From assembly GCF_002999335.1 (NCBI RefSeq), contig NW_020312037.1, forward strand, positions 62,001 to 126,000: a stretch of DNA of 64,000 nucleotides, written 5' to 3'. This document shows positions 1 through 11,400 of the stretch, in pieces. The notes beneath the pieces were generated by a model that saw only the letters and a list, made by a program, of their open reading frames with translations, had not been told where the DNA came from and made no database searches. The position numbers and the translations under genes were made by a program. The first letter of the stretch is position 1. Each line of letters begins with the position of its first letter. The stretch comes from Cyclospora cayetanensis (taxonomy: Eukaryota > Apicomplexa > Conoidasida > Eucoccidiorida > Eimeriidae).

Positions 1-1162
1 CTCCCTAGGTTGACAACTTCAACACACTACAAACTCCATGGAGAGCTACGGGAGTAATCACAAATGCCTGAAGTCTCCCTAGTTTCCGACACATGGGGGA
101 GAGGGACAACTGGAGTGCCAATAGGTGCATTCGCTGGGCACTCTCAGCACTTGTACACAGTTGCATGGAGCGTTCGCTGCAAACGCACACGATGCATCTT
201 CTTCTACCCAGCTAGCGTTCCTGTGCAATAAACAAGACATGCGGCTGGACAAACCAATTAGTCAATCCTCCATGAATTCGAAGTTTGGTATAACGAGTGT
301 GGTAGAAAGCGATTTCTTGTAGCACCGCTTGCTGCAGTGTATATTAATTTCGCGGAAGAGTCCGTTTCATGGTCGCCACTGGGTGAGCTTGTATCGAACA
401 GGCGTATAACAGTTAGACACATTCATGGGAACGATCCACCACCTACACGGCTGAATCCTCTCCCGCTAATCATGAAGATCTCTCCCTCCCTCATGCAGGA
501 CGAAAAGCAGAGCCTGTCTAGGAGTTCACGCCGAGCTTAAAAGAACATCCGCCTGCTCGAGTTAATGATTTTTATGTTCCGAAGTGCCAACGCGGCCTTT
601 ATTGCTGCTGAAGGTCGTGATGTTTGTTCAGCAACACCCTCTTTTGCCCCACTGCACTTCCCAGCGCAGTCCTGTAGCGGGTGCAAGCAGAGAACTTCTT
701 CACTAAGATCACCGCTGAGCACTTTTCGGCGAACTGTGCAGTTTATTAAAACAATAATTACTGGTGTGCAAAGACTCCTTAAAAGGATGTTCTCCGCTGC
801 TACATGCAATTCCGGGGCTTACGCCTCCACCCCACGGATGCAAAGCTACGACCAACAGGCAATTACTTGTGTCCTCTAGTACCCCTCACAGCCATCGCGA
901 CACATAATTACTGTGAAAATGGCTTCTGCGTGAGAGTGTAAGTACTACATTCGCCTGTAGGTTTAGTAATTATAATATCAGATCGATACTGCATGGGGAG
1001 GATCGTCTTCGATCCTGATGTGCATCGTTTTCTGCGGCTCAAACGGTTTCAACCGTTAGCAGTGTATGAAATATATGGCCGCGCAAAACTTATGGTGACT
1101 GTTTCTCTTGCCGAAAAGTGCTCCTCTTGCAGGCAGCAGGGGGCACGGTGGTATGGCGGCGC
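1..1162. other. No supported gene upstream of the first CDS
   Basis: Only short open frames occur here, with no recognisable motif and no convincing splice-bounded exon. It may hold the promoter and 5' UTR of the gene that starts near 1163, or the end of a gene outside the window. Confidence 0.4.
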
Positions 1163-4100
1163 ATGGTTTTCAGGAAGGAATGCAGCATGGGGAAAAGCTT
1201 GCCCTCTTCAACTGTGTACCGCGTGGCCTCTTGGCAGGCGCCTTCTGGGGCTTTGACTGGTGGTAGATGGAAGTGCACATGCCACCGGCGCTGGGGAAAA
1301 CGCGGCGTGTTGAGCGCCTTGACATTTCTCGTGGCGTTTTTTTGCCATGACTTGCTCTGGATTCCGCAGCCTGCGGGTAGGGATCCGTGGAGCCCGCAGA
1401 CATCATCATGGAGGCTTGTTGCATGGGGAGCAGAGGCAACTTCCGGCTATGACGGCCGTTTTCTGGGTCCACAGATTACGGCTGATGTGCTGAAGCAAAG
1501 GACCTCTGTGAAGACCCAAGATAAGCAACCCATCATTGATGATGAACTTTTAGAAGATGAGGAACCCCTTGAGATTTGGGGTGATATAGACGACAGACGG
1601 TGAGGATGCTGTATTGTTCACTGAATAGAAAACAAATCCATCACAAAAATTCAGTGCGTATCCATTTGGTGAACATTTCCATTCTACGGATCAGCGTCTT
1701 ATTAAGGGTGCCCAATAGTGCACGCTCGTTTGGCTTTTCGTGTCGTCTTTTGTCTGTTGCTCGCAGGATGTTCTTCTCCAGGACGTCCTACCCGTGTGCA
1801 GCTGCTTTGCGCCAAGCTTTTAACGCAGCGTTGCGCTTGTTGGTGGACCGAGGGGTGCGCAACAAGCTGCTTCTAAAATACATGCTACCGCTTTCTTTTG
1901 CTGTGGAGTTGCAAGGGGCAATACCAGCGTGGCCTAAGCTACAGGACCTGCATGAACAAGATTTACTGCGCGACGTCTTGGAGGGGCGCGTGCTGCGGGT
2001 GGCCACGGTGGCACGGGGGCCCTCCCAGGCCCCTAAGACTTCATCCTTTGATGAAAGCTTCCTTCGAGAGATCGTAGATGAGATCGACATGCACTATTCA
2101 GGGGCGGAGGGCCCGCCGGAGTTTAACGAAAAGCAGCCCGCAATGCCCATACAGATACAGTACGTGGTGAAGGCCTCTACAGCAGTGGCATTGCAGGCCT
2201 TAGACGCGGGCCAGGCCCACATGACTGATATCAACATGGTTTTGAGCCACAACCCCTTCAACGGCGTCACCGTGTCTTCGCGGTATAGCCGGTCCGATCA
2301 GGTCATGACGCAGTCCACTATTGTAATTGTCAAGAGCGAAACGAACATCGCAAGTCTGTGGGCCTTGAGAGAGAGTATTTTGTTCTCTTTTGATCAGGAG
2401 AGCCGCACTGTGGTGGTTGACGGAGCGTGGAACCATCAAAGCCTCGCCCGTGTTTTGCCTCCTTTCACAATTTATGAGGTTCTCTCGGATGGTGTGCCGG
2501 GATCCCACTTGGTAGACGTGCTTATCGATGAAGAAGCCATTGCGGCTACAGCCCAGCGGCCTCTACTCTGGCTACACCAAGGGCTGCGCCAGTTCGCAGC
2601 CGGTGCTACTTATGCCACGGGGGCCCTCTTCCTAATGGACCGACATTCTAGCAGATGCTCCTCTACAGCGAGCACAAAACGAGCTGCAGCTGCCGCCTCT
2701 ACCCTATCCTCATCTAGGTTGGCGGAAGACCCGGCGCTATCTTCCGTAAGAAAGGAATTGACAAAGAAGAGCTCTAGCTTAAACAGCTATCAGAAATTCA
2801 GCATGGGCAGAGAAAACCGAATGTGGGGACGTGTCCAAGGCAGTGATACCCCCGTCGGCTTCACGGAACACGAAGACTCGTATCCGGCTACTCCAGGTCC
2901 CTGGAGCAGTGAGCCTGCTGCCCGTTTCAATGAAATGGAACTTTTTGAAAGTTTACGCATGGATGCGAGAGAGCCACTAGCCTCTGGTCGGCGATACCTC
3001 AGTACCCGTGCACTGCAGGATGCGTACAATGCAGCGCTCGTGTTGCTTATGCGGAAAGCGGTACTGGAGAATATCATTGAGGAGCTGCAGGAAATCAATG
3101 TTGTGCCTTTCTTCGATTGCGGGGGCACTCTTCCAGGCTCTGTAGCCCGGAACTTTCCTTTGCTGCAACGAATATCCCCTGATGACGCTCTCATGGACAT
3201 ATTGCAGACTGGCGTGGTTCTCGTTGGCATGCCCATGGACAACAAGACCTCCGCATCGAGCCCAGAGGTATTGTACGCGCAACGCGCCATGGTAGAGGTG
3301 GTGGCAACGATTGGAAATGAATATCATGTGACCCTGGAGACCCGGTTCATACGGTTTCCCAGCGCCGAGCGTGTTCTTAGGGCACTTCACAAGGGGTTGA
3401 TACATTTTGCTGATGCCAGGGTGTTATTTGAATACATTAGTCCTTGGGCACGCCTGGAGTATCGCGTGCGACCCACCTGTGCGTTGGGGGCTTCCCGTCT
3501 ATGGATGGTGACACAGAACAAAGACGGCCTGGCATCGCTGGAGGAGCTTCACCAAACATTCGAGACGAGTAGTGATCCAAGTGAGTGCTGCGTTGCTGTA
3601 GTGGACCCTCAGCTGCAGAATACTGTTGCGGGGGTGCTGCCCGAGGGAGTCACCGTAATAGTGATGTCTGTGGAGGAGGCTGCTGAGGCCTTACTGGCCC
3701 ACACCGTCACAGCCGTCTTCGGAATGGCTACTCAGCAGCGCCGCCTTATGCGGTCCCTTTTGAACATAGATAGACGAACCGAGAAGGACGAACGTGGTTC
3801 AGAGAAGCTGCCTGAGGATGCGCCTCCTGACTCCAACACAAAGGGAGACTCCCCACTGCCCACGCCACAATCTGAGGGCCCGATAGTCAGCTCGGCTGAT
3901 GGTGGGAGCACCCCCGTTGATTACCTTGAGCCGATCTTCGTCAACGGGTGGCCGAAGGATGAGCGAGCAGTACTGTCGTCGGAAGTCCCAACTCCACAAA
4001 GCCATACAGAAGACATTTTCCAGGAGCTGATGAAAGCGGAGGGATTGCCCCTGGATACTGCGGAAGGATCTCAACAAACTGCCGCCTCTTGGATCGAGGT

Positions 4101-4170
4101 GGACACAGGCATCACTGCTGTTATGCACTCCTTCTTGTCCGCCTCATTAAGGCCTCCGCGGCAAGCCTAA
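1163..4170 (+). CDS. Two-exon membrane-anchored protein with tandem solute-binding-like domains
   Basis: Exon 1 runs from an ATG at 1163 (or 1187) to 1599, the intron is 1600-1766 (GTGAGG...TCGCAG), and exon 2 is 1767-4170. The phase closes exactly, giving about 946 residues. A basic stretch followed by one hydrophobic segment (about residues 45-70) suggests a signal-anchor. The rest contains two related modules. Each starts with a helix of the type ALRQAFNAAL / ALQDAYNAAL, followed by an LxVAT- or LVGMP-like strand. Each continues with a segment of the 'ALxAGxAHxxD' / 'ALHKGLIHFAD' type. The modules cover roughly 2.0-2.6 kb and 3.0-3.75 kb and are joined by a Ser-rich linker. The order of strands and the 'SLWALR' / 'SLEELH' stretches resemble family-3 periplasmic solute-binding proteins, which is an inference from pattern. 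The C-terminal 110 residues are Pro/Ser/Glu-rich and probably disordered. The ligand is unknown. Confidence 0.75.
1600..1766 (+). other. Intron of the tandem solute-binding-like gene
   Basis: The donor GTGAGG is at 1600 and the pyrimidine-rich acceptor ends TCGCAG at 1766. Splicing joins codon CG|G in frame and removes the TGA at 1601-1603 that would otherwise end exon 1. Confidence 0.75.
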
Positions 4171-7100
4171 TACAGCAGTGGTAATTACATTTACACAGAC
4201 TGTGGACTGAGGTGTGAGCGCGTAGCCCTTACATACGCCTTGGGTTAGGGGTTCAGACAGTCTGCGGCAACGGCATCGAATAAGCAGCAAAGACCTTCAT
4301 AGCTGATGGCCCCGGTTGAGGCCAATTAAGTGGTGCATCTGGCTATGTTTTTGATATGTGCATTCGAGCTTACGAGAAATGGATTTTTCGCGGCAGCCGC
4401 GCGGGTCTTTGTTGTAATGGCTCGTGAGCGGGTTCATTTTTCAGGTTTTCTGGCGAATACATGCATTTTTTATTGAGCTTTCCCGTACAAAGCGCGTCTT
4501 TCAACTCTTCACCAATAGAATTGGGCATAAGCAATGTTCTGCTGGACGATTTGAATAAGAAAGCCCTCAAGTTTTTTGTAAAGCTGCATTTCTGACCAGA
4601 GGCTGGGCAAAAGATATCGCAACACGATATAGTATATGCGGGCTAGAGTAGGTACGAAGATTATTTTAAATCCATCGCATTTCAGGTAAGATTAGTTGAA
4701 GCTCGCTGGGGATTAGTTTGTTGTGTGTCTTGATCATGCCTGTCTGTCTGCGAAGTAACTTTAATCTGAATTTATTACCAACGTCATTAGAGGGCAATTC
4801 CATATGAGTCATGTCTGGTGGACTGCGCTCATATAGGAGATGAAAAGGAACACTTAATGGTTGAGGGTGCTGTTGGTCGACTGAGTGGAGTGTACTTGCT
4901 ACGAGCCATTCGAGCTGTACATGCCTGACGGAAGAGCATATCCTGCAGACATCTGAGTAGCGAGCCAAATACACCAAAATGCTTTGAGTTTGTTGCTTTT
5001 TCTCCTCTGCTAATGCTACCTAGCACTACTTGGCTAACTTAGGCGAGGGCAGCGACAGAGCACAGCCAATTCGGTTGTGTTCTAGATTTAGAGGGGGCTT
5101 CGATCCGCAGGCCTCTAATGCATGTCACCACATATTGAATTGGGCCTCCACTAACCCATTTTGTCTTGCCCCATAGTCTGCAATGGGCGAATCGTGCAGT
5201 TCAGTGATAATATGAGAGTGTGGGGTCGTAATTTGGAGTGCCGGAGTCACCATGGACATCGATGATGTCTCCGACAAACGGCGAGCTGTGGGAGCAGCAT
5301 TGGGGCCTTCCTGTTCGTGTACTCCCACTGGGGGTTGACTGTCGCTTTTGGCCATTCCTACCGATGACACTGCAGAGCTTGTGGTATCCCCTGCTGCTTG
5401 AAGAGCATTGCGAAGGATTTCGTGGGGGGATTTGTTTGCCTCGTCGTCCCACAATTCCCACTCGGCAATCGTAAAACCAGTTACAGTGTCCTCGAAAAGA
5501 ATGGTTGCTGCATCACCGCATAAAGCCGCATGTCACATGATCTGCAAACGATGAAATGCAAGAATTCCTTGCCTCCAGGAATCGCAGATTTTTTCGCCTT
5601 ATTTTCCTCACCACAAGTGCCATAAAGAAGTTCTACTGGTAGACACGATAACAGATTTCGATGAAGACCGAGGTTGGCATGTATGCGTGCACTGCAACAC
5701 TGTGTATCGACAGAGACCGGCGATGTGGCACGCATATGAGCAGTATCTACACCCTCACGAGAGGTGCTAATACTCTCACTGGATGTAACATCGAGCCTTC
5801 GATTTGCAGAGAGGAAAAGTGTGGCGCTACTTCGCTCTCTGCTCGCCTCCCAGCCAACAATGTCGTGAGAATAGATAACCGAGAACCCTTTCGAATCGAA
5901 TGCCTGTCGGACGCAAGGTGGCATAACTTTGTAAAATTGTCTATTTGTAAAGGGCACAAAGCCAGCAGCTGTAGCCTGCTTTCACTTAATATTACATAGA
6001 GAACAAAAGAAGTTCTTAGGGTGTACACACTACGTGACACGTGGTTATCCTCTGCCGATTATCCTAAATGGCAAGTAAAGAAAACACAGCGGGTAACGAG
6101 ACGGCTTTCAGCTTACATTAATAATCACTGAGCGAGGATTCGCTAGGGCTTCTTCGAGCTTGGTGGCCCGACCAGCCGATGTGATATGGATACTAGGAGT
6201 TAGTGCTAACAACAGGACAAAACATGCATATTCACAATTCCTGTCCCAGGAATTGGAAAGCACTGAGATGCTGCGCTAGACATGAGGGCAGCTATTGAGT
6301 AATGGTCCGAAAATTTCTGGATAAGCTGGCCTTGCCTTACCAAAACTTGTGGGCAAGGCCTCCGGTGTCAAAGTGGCGTTTGAGCTTATAAACAACATGA
6401 GCACCACTGCACAGTAAGCACAAGGAACCAGCTAAAGTTCATTAAATACCCGGTTTTATGGGAACGAAAGCAATTTTTTGCTCGAAATGTGAGTTCTTCA
6501 GGGGCGCTGATAGAGGTGATGGGTGGCGCAGTTTATCTTTTACTCTCTACACTTTCCGCAGGACCCACTGGAGAATAAGAAAGTAGTGAGGAGGTTTGCA
6601 AGCACCACAGCACAGCCGTATCCTTTCACAAGGTGCAAAAGTCGATCTTCCTTGTCCGCTGCCAAAGCTGCGGCTGCTGCTGTTCGGGACTCTGGCGGAT
6701 ATCGGAAGATTTCACTCTCTGGCGGGCTCTCAGACGTTCTGCGGTTTCCGGCATTTGCATGTGCCACATAGAATCGAAGAGACTGCATGCATGTGCAGAT
6801 ATAGGATTATAGGCGAAAAATATTTCAAGCATCGCCGTGTCTTCTGACACGCGTAAGCTCTCCCCCCGTATGAAACAGATGATTGGTAGTTATTATATGA
6901 TTTGAAGGATTCCCTGTTATGATCCTGCAAGGGGTAAGCACGAACGAGTTCCGGTAGGAAATAAGGTATTGGTACAAAAAAAGGTATATTTAGGAGTGAG
7001 GTGAAAACTTTAGGCAAACGTAAACGCGACTATTTCAGCATAGAATAGAGTCAGCTCTCTGGAGAAGATGCTCACTTGCACCAAGCCTGAATCGTCTGGT

Positions 7101-8497
7101 AGTTGCTGGTCAGTGGCCTCAGCTGCGGCCCATTGACACAGGCTCTCTTGGCCTGCCCCTTTTGGCTGCTCTTGGGTCTGCATACTCCAGATGAAAGAAG
7201 TTGCTGTTGGCGTCGGTTGGGGGGCAACAACAATGTGAACGCCAGCACAGGTGTGGTAATCAACAACTATGCACAGCGGGAAGCTTCATGAAAGCCTGTC
7301 AGGTCCTTCAAAACGTAGCACCTGCTGGAATTAAATGGAGTTTGCACGAAGCATATGGACGATTGCTGAGAAAGCACATTTATGTGGGGCCGTACAAGCG
7401 GAGGAGGGGGAAACAATAGAGAAAAGGAAGAAACGAGATCTATTGATTAATGTCTCACATTAGTAAAAGGAAATAGATATTGGACGAATTTTCGGGCCTC
7501 CAGAAATGAGAAAACGGCTCTTGAGCTGCACATTAGCCATTGGTCGTGGCCATGTCACCGCGAAAGGCCGCGCAGTGTAGTGTGCTTCGTTGCTTCACAG
7601 GATCGAAACAAGCTTAAAGCACATGAAAAAAATTGAATAGTTAGAAATCACACTTCTATATTCACCTTTGCTCCTGCAATAACGGCTCTTCCCTTCTTCT
7701 CTCTGTGGTAATCCCCCGTTTGTCCTACTTCATACGGACAGGCGATCTGCAGGAGCGCGATTTATGCGCGTATACAAACCGTACTATAGCTCAGACGCAC
7801 CTTGATACTTTTAAAAATGCGTACTAGCCGTTCTGCGATAATGTCTTTTCACGCCTTTTAGCTTGTTGCCCACTACAAAGGTTAATGCTACAGAAGGCAA
7901 CGCTGTAAACTAATTTTGCATAAAACTCACTGGCATAGGCCATAAGAACAGTCAGTAATTTAGGCGTGTCCTTACGCGCGAGGCAGTACCTTGTGGTGTA
8001 CATCATGCTTCGAACCTCTAGCACAGCGATTTGAGGCTTGAAACCTTAGGCAGGCTCCCTCAGACAGCAAATTACTAGCATAGTCATCTCGAGCCTCTCA
8101 AACAAACACCGAAAATTCAGGTGCCACGTAAATAGTAGCTCCTTTGGTGTAGAGGAGCCAAACTGGCGATCAGGAAACGCCCTAGGGACGGGCAGGCAGA
8201 CTTGTGCGGTGGCGTGTTCTGCTGAGTGCACTGCATCATGAATCCTGATACGGGTGCTCCTGAATACTATCAGCGAATCTCAAGTGGCCCTTGAAAAAGT
8301 GTTGCGTCCTCAAGGCAATGGTCACAGCGAAGAAAGTGGGTTGCTCTTAATGGAGCTCAATAAAACCATTCCAGGGCGTGCCAGGTATATCGCTCAGGGA
8401 TGCAACAGAGCCCTTGGAACTCAGGAGAAGGCACTGGCAAATCCGCAAGATGGGTGTGACCACTGTAGCCCATATATGCATGACCAATCCAGTAATC
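4171..8497. other. Gene-poor stretch
   Basis: No open frame here has recognisable protein features apart from one possible minus-strand exon at 5251-5460, listed separately. Base composition is plain, without the CAG repeats seen further right. It includes the 3' flanks of the two converging genes on either side. Confidence 0.5.
5251..5460 (-). CDS. Possible internal exon of an unresolved minus-strand gene
   Basis: A 70-codon block is bounded by an acceptor (GCCGAG at 5465-5461) and a donor (GTGACT from 5250), with phase 0 at both ends. The peptide is hydrophilic and Ser/Ala-rich, begins WELWDDEANK and contains no known motif. Neighbouring frames at 4.7-5.0 and 5.5-5.95 kb could be further exons, but I could not join them in phase. 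The other two frames are also partly open, so this is tentative. Confidence 0.25.
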
Positions 8498-11400
8498 TCA
8501 ATGATGAGAGGAGCCCAGGAGCTCTTCCAGGACTTGCAACTCCTCGGATTCTGGTTTGGGAAAAGGTCTTGCCGAGCACAATTCAAGCTGCAGCGCATAC
8601 ACAATAGCATGAAAATGAAATTCTTACGCGCGGACCCCGACAGCTCTGGTCAGTCAACAGAATAGTGAAGTTCCATGAATGTTTATGAAGAAACCTACCA
8701 GGTGCTTTCGTTCATGAGGTTTCAAACCCTCGAAAAGACCCGGCCCTACTAGATCCCCGAAGGAAGCCGTGGACCAGCTTTGTCTCAGCAAAGCTTTCCA
8801 GAGTATTACTGCATCTGTCAACCTAGTGAACGCAGTAGCAGCATCCTGCAGCTCCTCGGCTTGTAGCAACGCCGTAACGTTCCCCACCAAGGCGGTCATT
8901 CTGAACACGACACGGTGCACATGGCATTCTGTTGGCTTTCGTCAGATGTGCATGCACACGAGTGTCCCACTAACTCCATTCCGGTGAGACGACTTACTGC
9001 TTGCTTAGCAGATCCTTGATGACGTTTGTAGCCGTGAAGCCTGAGACATTAAGAAGGCTTCGACGTGTGGATATCTCATCGACCGCAGCGTTAAAGACAG
9101 CGGCGCGCACCTTCGAGCTATTGGCACCTTCAGCGGCTTTCAAAGCCCTAGACACAAGGGCTCCCGCTTCATGCCTGCACAGCAGAATTCGACAAAGAGG
9201 GCACTCACAGCTACGCCTTACTCACCAAATGTGGTGAGGTTGGCATGCCCAAAAGGTGCACAAACAGGTTATGCGACGAGTACAGTAACTGTTGCCCTGT
9301 TGCTTGAGTCACTATAGCGCGTGGAAGCGACACAAGCCACGTAGAAAATAGAGCGCGCACCGAAACAGCTCTGAGAGACGCTGTGTCTCTACATGTAGCC
9401 GGCGGTGCCAATCCCCCACCCCCAATGCCGTCGCAGCATTGAAAAGGCCCCTAACAGGACTCCACGGGGGGAAGACTGGAATGGCTTCGCTGCGTTTCTC
9501 AGCTTCCTGAACTAGAGATTCCCTTCGCCGCGCCTCATGCAGTGTAGCCTTAAACAGAAGTTGTAGCGCTAGCTGTGCCACAGAAGAAGCAGAAACCGTA
9601 GCACGATGAGAAGCACACCCACGTACTCTATTAGGGTGAATACCATGAAGCCGGGATCGCATGGACGAAGGGGAATGCGCGCTCGTATTCTATGGGTTGG
9701 AATGCATAGCCTGAATTGCCACATCAAGTTAGAAGACCTCACATCTTTTACAAGGTTTTCTAGGCTCCCGTTTGGCCCATTGACTTCTTGCGGAGTGAGA
9801 CCGTGGGAGATAGCAATTCGTCGCAGCCTCTGGAGAACTGCTGCAAGTACAGCCGCTACGCCTTCGCTTTGTGCCCCCTTCACGGGCCAGCTGCAATTAG
9901 GTAGGCCAACTGTATTTGCCAGAGCTGCTGCAACAACTCGCGACCCTTCAAGGCAGGCAATCTGAGATTCCCGCACGCAAAAGAACACGAGGTACGAAGC
10001 AGTCAGTGACATAATGCCGAATAACCCCACCTTCTATGAATGCCTGGAGGTTCCTTGCCGTACATCCAAAAGGCGCAGTCCCTCAGCTTTGGCTGCTTCT
10101 GGAAGCCCTAGGGACTCCTGTAGCTGGCTGGGTGCTCGGCCAACAGCAAAGGAGCTTTCAGCTGGTATTGCGGGCAAGTTGAGAACTGCCATGTCTGCTG
10201 TGGTTTCGGTGGCCGCTGCTGCCGCTGAGGCAGCCAAAACCTGCAGTCCATATAAAGCCGCAGCTATTTCTACTGCGCATCTTTGGCCGTTACCTCCGCG
10301 CGAGAAGGGCCCAGATGTATTCGTACACAAGCTTAGGCCCGCACTCAAGGCCTCCTCTAGAACCACTCTCAACGCCGGCAACGGAGAGGTTGCCTGCCTG
10401 CGAAACATCAACACAATTATGGAACCCGGTACAGAGCAATCAGATGGTTCAATACTAAAATATACAAGTAAAAAGGACAGCAACGATTCGAACGTACCTG
10501 CTGAAAGCCTTTGTAAAAGCGTCGATCGCGTGGGCACGTGGAAACTCCTCCAAGGCTGAGAAAACTGTGATTTCAGTGTGCTGGGGTCCCGCATTTTCCT
10601 GTTGGAATTTGGGGGCGATGCCAACAGATGACCTTCTACCAGGCACCTGAATGTGGAGGAGATCATGCTTACGGCCAAACGCAGTCAAGTTCTCTACAGC
10701 CGTAAGTAAGCGCTGCGATAACTCGTCTGAATCGGAAGGGCCCGCTTTTAACACGGCAGTGGGTGCAGATGAGGTATTTGCGCTCTCGCTGCCTGCTTCC
10801 CCGCTGGAAGCTTTTAAGGCTCCTATGAGAGAAAAGGGATTGCTTTTGATCTTTTCGTTCGTCTTTCGCGCCGATGGGTCTGCCTCAGGGTGGGCCACCA
10901 TCCACTCCTGTAGTACCGTCATTCCTTCTCTACGTCGAGTAAGGGCCCGATTCAGGTGCCTTGATTTTGGCTCGTGCGGGTCTTCTGGAAGGGGACCGAG
11001 GGCTTCCACCTGGACCGCGTCTTCCCCTACCACCTTTGCAAGCGCTTCGGGGAGAGACGATGTCACATGGGCAGTCTCCTGCATAAGCAGCTTTCGTCTC
11101 TCTCCAGCTGCACGAAGGATAGGAGGTAGTAGTACCTCAACCGCATACAGGGCCAGTGCCTCATGTATGAGCTGATCTCTGTCTTCCTGAACAAGCAGCT
11201 CAACAGCATCTCAGTGACCCCTTGGCGCACAACAGCCGGAGACGATGAGAAACCCTACTGCCATACGCTGGGTGATTGCTGGTATCCCCATGCCTTTGCT
11301 TGCATTTGATGAGTTGGCACTTGCCTTCGCGAGGTCGATCTTGACGGCAGCATCGTTTACAGCACGCGAAGCCTCCGCAGTCCATTTCCCTTGGGGCCCC

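Noticed and set aside
4240..4256. Telomere-like gggttagggg
   Set aside because: A single copy with no array, so it is most likely chance.
8254..8665. Plus-strand frames at the 3' end of the large minus-strand gene
   Set aside because: They overlap the in-phase last exons on the minus strand and have no features of their own.
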